Assembly (NCBI GenBank): GCA_964430275.1
Contig: CAYSGF010000094.1
Location: forward strand, 1 to 13,024
Source: DASTYK01 sp964430275
Lineage (GTDB): Bacteria; Gemmatimonadota; Gemmatimonadetes; Longimicrobiales; RSA9
DNA: 13,024 bases
Reading direction: 5' to 3'
Numbering within the stretch: position 1 is the stretch's first letter; each line of letters starts with the position of its first letter. Positions 6,457-13,024 of this stretch are shown here, one piece after another. The position numbers and the translations under genes were made by a program. The notes under the pieces are model-generated. The model had not been told where the DNA came from and ran no database searches. It worked only from the letters and a program-made list of their open reading frames with translations.

Positions 6457-7820
6457 CGAACTATCGCGACGAGCTGCCGCGGTTCACGGAGCTGGAGGCC
6501 GAGTACGAGATCCTGAAGGAGCTCGGGCGCGGCGGGACGGCAGTCGTGTACCTGGCGCGTGACCGGGAGCTGGGCCGGAGCGTCGCGATCAAGGTCATCC
6601 GCGCGACGTACATTGACGACGAGGAAGCGGCCGCGCGTCTGGCGCGCGAGGCGCGCACGGTCGCGGGCCTGCAGCATGCGAACATCGTGATGCTGTACGG
6701 GACGCGGCGCCTGCGGGACCGCAGTCTCGCTCTGATCATGCAGTATGTGGCGGGCAGAACGCTGAAGAGCGAGATCGCCGCACGTGGTCCGCTGCCGTTC
6801 GAGCAGATCGATCATGTCCTGACGGATCTGGGTTGTGCGCTCGCGTATGCACACCGCAACCGGATCGTCCATCGCGACATCAAGCCCGAAAACATCTACC
6901 TCGACGACGAGAGCGGCGTTGCGCGGCTCTCCGATTTCGGCATTGCCCGCTCGTGGGACACGCGCTCGAACCTGACGCTGCCCGGCACGGCGCTCGGCAC
7001 GCCTGCGTACATGGCGCCCGAGCAGATCGATGGCGGTGTCGTCGACGGACGCAGCGATCTCTACAGCCTGGGAATGGTCGGTTACGAGATGCTGACGGGC
7101 GAAACGCCGTGGGACGGCGAGAGCCTGTTCGGGATCATCTACAAGCAGAAGCACGAGGAGCTGCCGGCACTGGCCGAGCGTCGGCGCGGCGTGCCGGAAG
7201 CGATGCGGTGCGCGATCGAGGGCGCACTGCACAAGGACCCGGAGCGTCGCTGGGCCGATGCGAGCGAGTTCCTCGCCGCGCTTGGCGGTCTCGTCACGCA
7301 GCCGACGCCGACGCGCCGAGCAGTCCAGCAGGGTGGCGCGTCGAATGGTGCGAGCACGCCCGCGCAGGTCGCCGAGCCGATCGCGCCTGCGAAGCCGACA
7401 GTCGAGCCCGCGGAGAATGCGACGGTGCAGCTGCGCCGGACGCACTGGGCGGGTGCCAAGGCGCCGGGTGCGGCCGCGGGGTTCGAGCTGGTACATCCGG
7501 CGCCTGCCGGGGAATGGGTACCTGCACGGCAGGTGACGGAGGCGCCGGCAGTGCATAGCGCGCCGCTGCCGCAGCGGCACCGTGGCAGGGACCTGCTTGT
7601 CGCCGCCATCACGTCGCTGGTGCTCGCTGGCGGCATCGCAACGATCGCGATGACGTCGCGCCCGGATGCAGTCGGACCGGGGGCCGATGCGGGCACGTTC
7701 AGTCCTGCTGCAGCCGCGGCAGCGCCGCCGACGCCTGCCACCGGTGTTCCCGGTGTGGCGGTGCGCGCGCACGCTGTCGGGTGCCGTGCAGCGCGGATTC
7801 GCGAGCGACACACTCGATGA
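6453..7820 (+). CDS. Hanks-type Ser/Thr protein kinase with transmembrane helix
   Basis: PknB-like protein kinase, 455 aa as read. All catalytic elements are present: glycine loop LGRGGTAVVY (24-33), Lys47 in VAIKVI, helix-C Glu66, HRDIKPEN (140-147, catalytic Asp142), DFG (161-163), GTPAYMAPE (182-190) and DLYSLGM (202-208). The kinase domain ends near residue 280. A Pro/Ala-rich juxtamembrane linker follows, then one transmembrane helix at about 380-400. I chose the GTG at 6453 because it overlaps the PP2C stop as GTGA and puts the glycine loop near residue 25; an upstream in-frame GTG at 6372 lies inside the PP2C gene. The last residues, after about 438, look like out-of-frame translation. 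The Ig-like domain that should follow the helix continues in the next frame from about 7774. The true product is probably one kinase-TM-Ig-RCC1 receptor. Confidence 0.93.
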   Translation: MTNYRDELPRFTELEAEYEILKELGRGGTAVVYLARDRELGRSVAIKVIRATYIDDEEAAARLAREARTVAGLQHANIVMLYGTRRLRDRSLALIMQYVAGRTLKSEIAARGPLPFEQIDHVLTDLGCALAYAHRNRIVHRDIKPENIYLDDESGVARLSDFGIARSWDTRSNLTLPGTALGTPAYMAPEQIDGGVVDGRSDLYSLGMVGYEMLTGETPWDGESLFGIIYKQKHEELPALAERRRGVPEAMRCAIEGALHKDPERRWADASEFLAALGGLVTQPTPTRRAVQQGGASNGASTPAQVAEPIAPAKPTVEPAENATVQLRRTHWAGAKAPGAAAGFELVHPAPAGEWVPARQVTEAPAVHSAPLPQRHRGRDLLVAAITSLVLAGGIATIAMTSRPDAVGPGADAGTFSPAAAAAAPPTPATGVPGVAVRAHAVGCRAARIRERHTR

Positions 7821-9414
7821 GCCGCTGGCGCTCGTGGTGGAAGACGCCGCTGGCAATCCCGTCGCCGGCACCGTGGTACGCTTTGCCATTATTGGCGGCT
7901 CGGGCACACTGACGAACGACAGCGCAGTGACGGATGAGCTGGGGATCGCATCAACAGGTTGGATCCCGGCGGAAGAAGGCCCGCACAGCGCACAGGCCAT
8001 CGTCGATCAACTCGAGGGTGAGCCGTACTCGTTCCGTGCGACTGTCCTGCCGCGTCCGGAGCTCGCACACGTGAGCGCGACGTCGGACACGGAGTTGCGC
8101 GGCGCGGACGGAACGAGCATCCCGGTCGCCGTGCTCGTCCAGGATGACCGGGGCGAGCCGGCAGCGGGCGTGGACGTCGAATTCGAAGTGATCACGGGAG
8201 ACGGCAGCGTCGGCGCCGCTACGGCGAAGACGAATGCCGAAGGCATTGCACAGACGGCCTGGGCGCTCGGCTCGGACCGCGCGCAGGAAGTCGTCGTCCG
8301 GGTTCCGGATCTCGACCACGAGCCGATCCTGTTCAAGGCGACGGTGCCGCCGCGCCCGCTCGCGGTGCGCAGTGCGCTCGCCGCCGGCGGCACGCACACC
8401 TGCTACCTGGACGGTGCCGGCGCGGCCGTGTGCTGGGGCGGCAACTCGGACGGCCAGCTGGGAGATGGCACTGCGAGCCGGCGTGCGGCGCCCGTCCGCG
8501 TTGCCACGGCCGAGCCATTCGCCGTGCTGTCCGCCGGCGTCTCGCACACGTGTGCGATCAGTGTCACGCGCAGCGCATTCTGCTGGGGATCGAACTCATC
8601 CGGCCAGCTCGGTACCGGCAGCGGCGGCGGCAGTGACCACCCGGTAGCGGTCGCCACGGACGAGACACTGAGGGCGATCGCGGCAGGCATGACGCATTCC
8701 TGCGCGCTGAACGACGCCGGCCGCCTGTACTGCTGGGGCCAGAACACGAACGGGCAGCTGGGCGACGGGTCGCGCACCGATCGACGCGCGCCCGTGCGCG
8801 CGGGCGGTGGCCGCACGTTCCGCTCCGTATCGCTCGGCTGGGCACACACCTGTGCACTCGGCACGGACGGCACCGCGTACTGCTGGGGCCGTAACTCGTC
8901 CGGTGAGCTGGGCGATGGCAGCAACACCGATCGCGCCGAGCCGGTACCGGTCCGCGGCGGACACCGCTTCACCACGATCGCCGCCGGCAGTGCACACACG
9001 TGCGGCCTGCGCGCGGATGGCACCGTGCTGTGCTGGGGCCAGAACACGAATGGTCAGCTCGGCAACGGAGACCGCACGAACAGCAGCATGCCGGTGGCGG
9101 TGATCTCGGATACGCCGTTCCGCGCACTCGCTGTCGGCGGGGTCCATACCTGCGCGCTGACTGCGGGCGGTGCGGCGCAGTGCTGGGGCCGCAACCTGTA
9201 CGGCCAGCTCGGTGACGGCAGTACGCAGGACCGCACGCGGCCGACGGCCGTTGCCGGTGCCCACCACTTCACTGCGCTGAGTGCCAGCGGCGCGCACACG
9301 TGCGGCACGTCGGAGAGCGGCCGCCTGTGCTGGGGCTTCAACATCGAAGGGCAGCTCGGCGACGGCACCCGCACGAATCAACCGCGACCGGTAGCCGTCG
9401 TTCGTCCCTGGTAG
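7666..9414 (+). CDS. Ig-like (x2) plus seven-repeat RCC1 propeller; probable ectodomain of the kinase
   Basis: This open frame has an ATG at 7666, but real domain sequence begins only about 7774. The 5' part is Arg-rich, overlaps the kinase frame and lacks any signal peptide, so the ATG is doubtful. GTG codons at 7744, 7753 and 7786 are no better. Two Big_1/invasin-like Ig domains come first: about 7774-8055, containing VVEDAAGNPVAGTVVRF, and about 8056-8355, containing VLVQDDRGEPAAGVDVEF. Seven RCC1-type repeats follow (about 8362-9411), enough for a closed propeller. Each has HTC or HSC, then CWG and N..GQLGDG. Paired cysteines suggest an oxidising, extracytoplasmic location, but this frame alone has no export signal. 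Joined to the kinase transmembrane helix it would be correctly placed outside the cytoplasm. I read it as the C-terminal half of the kinase gene split by a frameshift. Proteins, glycans or self-association are possible ligands. The stop is 4 nt before the TPR gene. Confidence 0.8.
   Translation: MQSDRGPMRARSVLLQPRQRRRRLPPVFPVWRCARTLSGAVQRGFASDTLDEPLALVVEDAAGNPVAGTVVRFAIIGGSGTLTNDSAVTDELGIASTGWIPAEEGPHSAQAIVDQLEGEPYSFRATVLPRPELAHVSATSDTELRGADGTSIPVAVLVQDDRGEPAAGVDVEFEVITGDGSVGAATAKTNAEGIAQTAWALGSDRAQEVVVRVPDLDHEPILFKATVPPRPLAVRSALAAGGTHTCYLDGAGAAVCWGGNSDGQLGDGTASRRAAPVRVATAEPFAVLSAGVSHTCAISVTRSAFCWGSNSSGQLGTGSGGGSDHPVAVATDETLRAIAAGMTHSCALNDAGRLYCWGQNTNGQLGDGSRTDRRAPVRAGGGRTFRSVSLGWAHTCALGTDGTAYCWGRNSSGELGDGSNTDRAEPVPVRGGHRFTTIAAGSAHTCGLRADGTVLCWGQNTNGQLGNGDRTNSSMPVAVISDTPFRALAVGGVHTCALTAGGAAQCWGRNLYGQLGDGSTQDRTRPTAVAGAHHFTALSASGAHTCGTSESGRLCWGFNIEGQLGDGTRTNQPRPVAVVRPW
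7758..7774 (+). other. Frame transition between kinase and Ig/RCC1 ectodomain
   Basis: Upstream of here the kinase frame reads sensible membrane-proximal sequence (PPTPATGVPGVAVR) while the other frame is Arg-rich nonsense. Downstream the other frame starts an Ig-like domain (TLSGAVQRGFASDTL) while the kinase frame becomes Arg/Cys-rich and stops at 7818-7820. Removing one base from the alternating GC run (7763-7769) would join both parts. No stop codon, homopolymer run or other obvious programmed slippery site is present. Consistent with a one-base insertion or a sequencing/assembly error. Confidence 0.65.
8362..9411 (+). repeat. Seven RCC1-type repeats with exact 150-bp period
   Basis: The Cys codon of each HTC/HSC motif falls at 8401, 8551, 8701, 8851, 9001, 9151 and 9301, an exact 150-bp (50-residue) spacing throughout. 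The second Cys (CWG) follows 30 nt later in repeats 1-6 and 27 nt later in repeat 7. Consensus: G..HTCAL...G...CWG.N..GQLGDG. DNA-level identity is only partial, so this is an old protein repeat rather than a recent tandem duplication. Confidence 0.93.
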
Positions 9415-9418
9415 ACCA

Positions 9419-10558
9419 ATGATGCGACAGTCGTTCGTGCTCGCGACGGGCCTCGTTCTGTTTGCCGGCTTTGCGCACCGCACAGGTGCGCAGGAGCTGC
9501 AGCTGAAGCGCGAGCTGCCCGCTGTCGCATGGGAAGGCTGCCCGCGCCTCGAGGTTCCCGATCCGGCATCCATCGACAATGTGCAGCGGCAGCAGGCGGA
9601 ACGGCTGGCCGCTGCCGCAACGCAGGCAGCGATCCTTGGCGACAATGCCGCTGCCCTCGATCAGCTCGTCCGCGCGGCCACACTCGATCCGGCGTCCGCC
9701 GACATCCGGTACCAGCTCGGCCGCACACTGGAAGCGCTCGATCGGAGCGATGATGCCGTCATCGAGTACTGCCGCTACCTGGCGCTGCCTGCCACGCTCG
9801 ATTCCGCGGAAGTGAGCGGACGCATCGGCGCGTTGACGCAGACGAACGAGTTCGCTGTTCCCGCCGCTGCGCTGGAGTCGTATCAGGACGGGCTCGCACA
9901 CTATGACGCAGGACGCCTCACCGACGCGGAGGACGCGTTCGGCCAGTCGATCGAGCGCGTGCCGTCATGGAGCGGGGCCGTCTTCAACCGTGGCGTCGTG
10001 CGGCTCGCACTCGCGGAGCACATCCCTGCCGCCCGTGACCTGCGGCGCTATCTCGAGATGAGTCCGGGCGCGTCCGACTTCGAGGATGTCCTCGACCTGC
10101 TCAGCACGATTCGCGGCGAAGGCCGCTACAACCCGCGCGGCGCCCTGGTTGCCGGCCTGCTCATTCCCGGCCTCGGGCATTTCACGACGGGTCGGCCCGG
10201 CCGTGGCGCGCTCGTCCTCGGCACGGTCGCGGGCGCGGTCACGGCGGGCTTCATGATGCAGGAAGCTGAAATCTTTTGCCTCGCCGAGCCGGTGGACGGC
10301 CGCTGTCCGGACGGCCAGGTATCCCGCGAGAACGTCGAGCGCCCGTACCTCATGATCGCGGCCGGCATTGCCGCCGCAATCGGCATCGGCAGCGCCATCG
10401 ATGCGTTCCGCGGTGCCAGACGTCACAATGCCGAAGCGGACGAACTGTTCCGCGTGGGTGCGAATGCCGCGGGCAGCGGCGGCGCGGCCGTGATCGTGCC
10501 CAGCGTTCAGCTGGGTCCGGGCGAAGCGCGCCTGGGCCTGCTGCGGTTGCGGTTCTGA
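9419..10558 (+). CDS. Exported TPR protein with C-terminal hydrophobic region
   Basis: A 379-aa protein with an N-terminal signal peptide (MMRQSFVLATGLVLFAGFAHRTGA, likely cleaved near residue 24, before QE). TPR-like helical repeats occupy about 56-125 (AERLAAAATQAAILGDNAAALDQ; RYQLGRTLEALDRSDDAVIEY) and about 150-215 (YQDGLAHYDAGRLTDAEDAF; VFNRGVVRLALAEHIPAARD). Two hydrophobic stretches follow: about 241-281, containing LLIPGLGHFTTGRPGRG, which resembles the PGLGq.y.G signature of DUF5683-type proteins, and about 310-330. They are separated by a loop with two Cys (287, 296). The C-terminus ends in LGLLRLRF, with a terminal Phe. It starts 4 nt after the propeller stop; ATGs at 9419 and 9422 are both possible. 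Likely role: periplasmic or membrane scaffold for the operon. No enzymatic motif is seen. Confidence 0.88.
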   Translation: MMRQSFVLATGLVLFAGFAHRTGAQELQLKRELPAVAWEGCPRLEVPDPASIDNVQRQQAERLAAAATQAAILGDNAAALDQLVRAATLDPASADIRYQLGRTLEALDRSDDAVIEYCRYLALPATLDSAEVSGRIGALTQTNEFAVPAAALESYQDGLAHYDAGRLTDAEDAFGQSIERVPSWSGAVFNRGVVRLALAEHIPAARDLRRYLEMSPGASDFEDVLDLLSTIRGEGRYNPRGALVAGLLIPGLGHFTTGRPGRGALVLGTVAGAVTAGFMMQEAEIFCLAEPVDGRCPDGQVSRENVERPYLMIAAGIAAAIGIGSAIDAFRGARRHNAEADELFRVGANAAGSGGAAVIVPSVQLGPGEARLGLLRLRF

Positions 10559-10562
10559 GCGC

Positions 10563-13024
10563 ATGCGCATGATCCGCCTCCCACGCCTTCGCTGGGCCGT
10601 TCTGGTCGTCGCCGGCCTTGCTGTAACCGCGAACTGCCGCGACGTCGCGATCGTTGCCATCGAAGCCGTGCAGCTCGATGTGACACCGCCGGCCACCTCC
10701 GTGGAGGTCGAGCAGATCACGAAGCTGAACGCGCGCGTGATGGGCAGCGGCGGTGAGACCCTGACCGGCCGCGCCATCGAGTGGCGCAGCCTCAACCCCG
10801 AGCTGGCCGGTGTTGACGCGAGCGGCTCGGTGCTCGGCATTGCGCCGGGCGTCGCGACGATTCGCGCAACCAGCGGCGCGGCAGAGGGCACGGCGGAAGT
10901 AACGGTCACGCCGAAGCCGGCGATCGAGCTGGATACGCTGGCAGCTTCGTTCACGGCGGTACAGAAGGGCCCGGCCGTTCCCGCTCAGGGCATTGCGATC
11001 ACGAATTCCGGTGGTGGCACGCTCCTCGGCATGACTGCCACCGTGCGCTATCCCGCGGGCGAAGCGGAAGCCTGGCTGACGGCCGCACTGACGGCGACCA
11101 CCGCACCGACGCAGCTCACGCTCACCGTCGATCAGACGGACCTGGACGACGGTACCTACACCGCCTCCGTTGACGTCACCTCCGGCGTCGCATCGAACTC
11201 GCCAGTCACGGTCGACGTCACGCTGATCGTCGAGCAGGAGCTGCCGTCGATTGCGCTGACGCCGCCGAGCCTCACGTTCTCCGCGACGCGCGGCACCGCG
11301 AATCCGCCTGCGCAGGTCGTGCGCATCACGAATGCCGGCGAGCGCACGCTCAGCGGCATCACGATTCAGCGGAACTTCCCGTCCGATCAGCCTGGTGGCT
11401 GGATGACGGCGACGCTGCACGGCGCTACCGCGCCCGACAGCGTGACGATCGGCGCCGTAACCGGATCGCTGCCGACCGGTACCTATACTGCGACCGTGCG
11501 GGTCGCGTCCGCCGTGGCGACGAACTCGCCGCAGCTCATCAACGTCACGTTCGAGGTGATCGAGCCGCCGCCCGCCATCGGTGCGAGCCCGGCGACCGTG
11601 GCGTTCGCCGCCACCACGAAGTCAGCAGATCCGGCGCCCGGCACGGTTCAGGTGACGAACGCGGGTGGCAGCACCCTTACCGGCATCGCGCACACGATCG
11701 TCTACGCCGACGGCGAACCGGTTGACTGGCTGAGCGCCTCGCTCGACGCAACGGAGGCGCCAGCTGCGCTCGTACTCAACGCAGCACGCGGCACGCTCGG
11801 CCGCGGCACGTACAACGCAACCGTCCGGCTGATCGCCGACGCAGCAGCGAACGCGCCGTTTGACATCCCGGTGACCTTCACGATCTCGGACGCACAGCCG
11901 AGCGCGCCGACGGGACTGGCCGCTGTCGCCGCCTCTGACCATCGCATCGACCTCGCCTGGACGGACAACAGCGACAACGAGGTCGCATTCGAGATCGACC
12001 GCGGCGATGCGCCCGACGGGCTCGCGGTGATCGCCACGGTAACGGCGAACGGGACGGCGTACGTCGACAGCACGGGGCTCGCTGCCAGCACGCAGTACTT
12101 CTATCGCATTCGGGCGTGCAACGCCGACGGCTGCTCGCCGAGAGCGACGTCGAATGCGCGCACGGCGCCTGCCCGGCCGGACGCGTTGCAGGCTGCCGCG
12201 GCATCCGCCACGCAGATCGATCTGTCCTGGACGGATGCCAGCTCGGATGAGACCGGCTTCGCAATCGAGCGACTGCATGTAGACAGCACCACCTGGCGCC
12301 GCATTCACACGACCGGCTCTGGTGCGACGAGCTTCAGCGATGCAGCGGCGGCCGAGCAGACGAGCTACCGGTACCGTGTGCTTGCGTGCCGCAACACCCT
12401 GTGCTCGCGCCCGAGCGCGGAGGCCGCAGCATCCACAGGCATTGCCCCGCCGGGAAGCCCGACCGCATTGCAGGCGAGCACGGTATCGCCGACGGAGATC
12501 TCCCTGAGCTGGAACGCGGCGAGCGGTGACGTGATCGACTACGTCATCGAGCGCGACGCTGCAGGCGACGCAGAGGGCTTCATCGTCGTGGACAGCGTCG
12601 ATGCTGCAACGCTCGACTTCGATGACTCCGGACTGGCACCGTCCACGGAGCACACGTACCGCATCCTGGCATGCAACCTCGGCGGCTGCAGCACCTCTGC
12701 CGACGCTTCGGCGACGACGTACCCGCCGCTGCCGGGACCGGTGACGGACCTGGCCGCCACGCCGCTGTCGGCTTTCCAGATCCAGTTGACTGGCACGGCC
12801 GCAACCGGCGTGGTCGTTGAATACCGGATCGAGCGCAAGCTCGGTGCAGCCGGCACGTTCGCGCCGATCGATACGATCGCCCCCGGTGCGCTCGACTACG
12901 AGGACAGCGGCCTGGAGCCACTGACGGAGTACGGCTACCGGGTTTACTCCTGCAACGCCGCAGGCTGCACGCTGAGCGCAGAAGCTCTCGTCGAAACCCT
13001 CCCGCTCGCGTCGGACGCGCCGTC
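10563..13024 (+). CDS. Large exported Big2/BACON/FN3 repeat protein, 3' partial
   Basis: The frame from the ATG at 10563 stays open to the window edge, giving at least 820 residues; the end is missing. The N-terminus (RLPRLRWAVLVVAGLAVTANC) is a signal peptide. Cys25 could be lipidated, but TAN before Cys is not a standard lipobox. Domains in order: a Big_2-like Ig domain (about 34-117, with the typical WRSLNPELAGVDASGSV and G.ATI.A); three BACON-like repeats of about 108 residues (from about 10917, 11241 and 11571), each with ITN.GG.TL or similar, WL/WM and GTYTA; and at least four FN3-type domains (from about 11898, 12171, 12447 and 12723). Each FN3 domain ends in YR....CN..GC-like loops with two Cys. 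This is a surface or periplasmic adhesin-like or scaffold protein. The gene starts 4 nt after the TPR stop. ATG 10569 is an alternative start. Ligand unknown. Confidence 0.88.
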   Translation, partial: MRMIRLPRLRWAVLVVAGLAVTANCRDVAIVAIEAVQLDVTPPATSVEVEQITKLNARVMGSGGETLTGRAIEWRSLNPELAGVDASGSVLGIAPGVATIRATSGAAEGTAEVTVTPKPAIELDTLAASFTAVQKGPAVPAQGIAITNSGGGTLLGMTATVRYPAGEAEAWLTAALTATTAPTQLTLTVDQTDLDDGTYTASVDVTSGVASNSPVTVDVTLIVEQELPSIALTPPSLTFSATRGTANPPAQVVRITNAGERTLSGITIQRNFPSDQPGGWMTATLHGATAPDSVTIGAVTGSLPTGTYTATVRVASAVATNSPQLINVTFEVIEPPPAIGASPATVAFAATTKSADPAPGTVQVTNAGGSTLTGIAHTIVYADGEPVDWLSASLDATEAPAALVLNAARGTLGRGTYNATVRLIADAAANAPFDIPVTFTISDAQPSAPTGLAAVAASDHRIDLAWTDNSDNEVAFEIDRGDAPDGLAVIATVTANGTAYVDSTGLAASTQYFYRIRACNADGCSPRATSNARTAPARPDALQAAAASATQIDLSWTDASSDETGFAIERLHVDSTTWRRIHTTGSGATSFSDAAAAEQTSYRYRVLACRNTLCSRPSAEAAASTGIAPPGSPTALQASTVSPTEISLSWNAASGDVIDYVIERDAAGDAEGFIVVDSVDAATLDFDDSGLAPSTEHTYRILACNLGGCSTSADASATTYPPLPGPVTDLAATPLSAFQIQLTGTAATGVVVEYRIERKLGAAGTFAPIDTIAPGALDYEDSGLEPLTEYGYRVYSCNAAGCTLSAEALVETLPLASDAP
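10917..11889 (+). repeat. Three BACON-like protein repeats
   Basis: Units begin near 10917, 11241 and 11571, about 324-330 bp each. Shared features are an opening P.I....P..L.F.A, a central ITN/VTN.GG.TL segment, a Trp (WL or WM), an AP...L.L stretch, and a closing GTYTATV...S..A.NSP...V.F. Protein-level repeat; DNA copies are diverged. Confidence 0.75.
11898..13024 (+). repeat. Array of at least four FN3-type domains with paired cysteines
   Basis: Units start near 11898, 12171, 12447 and 12723, about 275 bp apart. Each has P..L.A.......I.L.W (the fourth has LTG in place of the Trp), an ERD/ERL/ERK strand, S/T.GL.P.T.Y.YR and then a Cys pair: CNADGC, CRNTLC, CNLGGC, CNAAGC. The array continues off the window. 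The Cys pairs suggest one short disulfide loop per domain, fitting an exported protein. Confidence 0.85.

Noticed and set aside
7758..7774. Programmed ribosomal frameshift at the kinase/Ig junction
   Set aside because: I see no slippery heptamer, rare or stop codon pause, or clear downstream pseudoknot. An indel or assembly error is simpler, though not excluded.
6132..8000. 622-aa minus-strand open frame opposite the PP2C and kinase genes
   Set aside because: Arg/Ala-rich composition with no domain, directly antisense to two genes with complete catalytic motifs. High G+C creates long shadow frames.
4694..9414. Type VI secretion post-translational control module
   Set aside because: The FHA/PP2C/kinase triad resembles it, but no T6SS structural gene occurs in the window and the kinase has an Ig/RCC1 partner instead.
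10350..12653. Long minus-strand frames (10350-11420 and 11622-12653) opposite the last gene
   Set aside because: They are Arg- and Cys-rich without domains, while the plus strand encodes regular Ig, BACON and FN3 repeats.

Overview
The window is a stretch of a very G+C-rich bacterial chromosome with tightly packed genes. I see no tRNA, rRNA, insertion sequence, phage gene or CRISPR array. A soluble receptor-type histidine kinase, a CstB-like sulfur enzyme, an FHA/PP2C/Ser-Thr-kinase gene set, and large secreted proteins built from Ig-like, RCC1, BACON-like and FN3 repeats together suggest a free-living Gram-negative heterotroph. Gemmatimonadota is my best guess. This placement is inference from style and gene content, because no marker gene is present.

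Left part (1-4472). A CstB-like metallo-beta-lactamase/double-rhodanese protein (persulfide detoxification) reads leftward. It is divergent from a cyclic-nucleotide-binding/histidine-kinase fusion. The roughly 230-bp gap between them contains a perfect 23-nt all-G+C palindrome and a candidate extended -10 promoter for the leftward gene. A small two-helix membrane protein with a C-terminal DESFPASDPPSW tail follows the kinase. It converges on a leftward mgtE-type magnesium transporter gene that lacks the usual N-terminal superhelical domain. A G+C-rich hairpin lies in the 31-bp gap between these two.

Right part (4694-13024, running off the edge). This looks like one rightward operon: (1) FHA-domain membrane protein; (2) PP2C phosphatase with a C-terminal membrane anchor; (3) Hanks-type Ser/Thr kinase with a transmembrane helix, running after a frame change into two Ig-like domains and a seven-bladed RCC1-type propeller; (4) exported TPR protein; (5) very large exported Big2/BACON/FN3 protein, truncated by the window end. 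Junctions 1-2 and 2-3 are 4-bp stop/start overlaps (ATGA, GTGA). The gaps before genes 4 and 5 are 4 nt each. The leader of gene 1 can form two mutually exclusive hairpins, one of which covers the ribosome-binding site.

Reader (FHA), eraser (PP2C) and writer (kinase) are thus co-translated, and each has its own membrane segment. Downstream genes supply surface or periplasmic repeat proteins. My central hypothesis is a membrane-bound phospho-signalling module. Its kinase senses or contacts the outside through an Ig/RCC1 ectodomain, in the way PknB-type kinases use PASTA domains. The main uncertainty is the frame change near 7758-7774. It is either an assembly error in one long receptor-kinase gene, a real mutation splitting it, or (less likely) frameshifting during translation.
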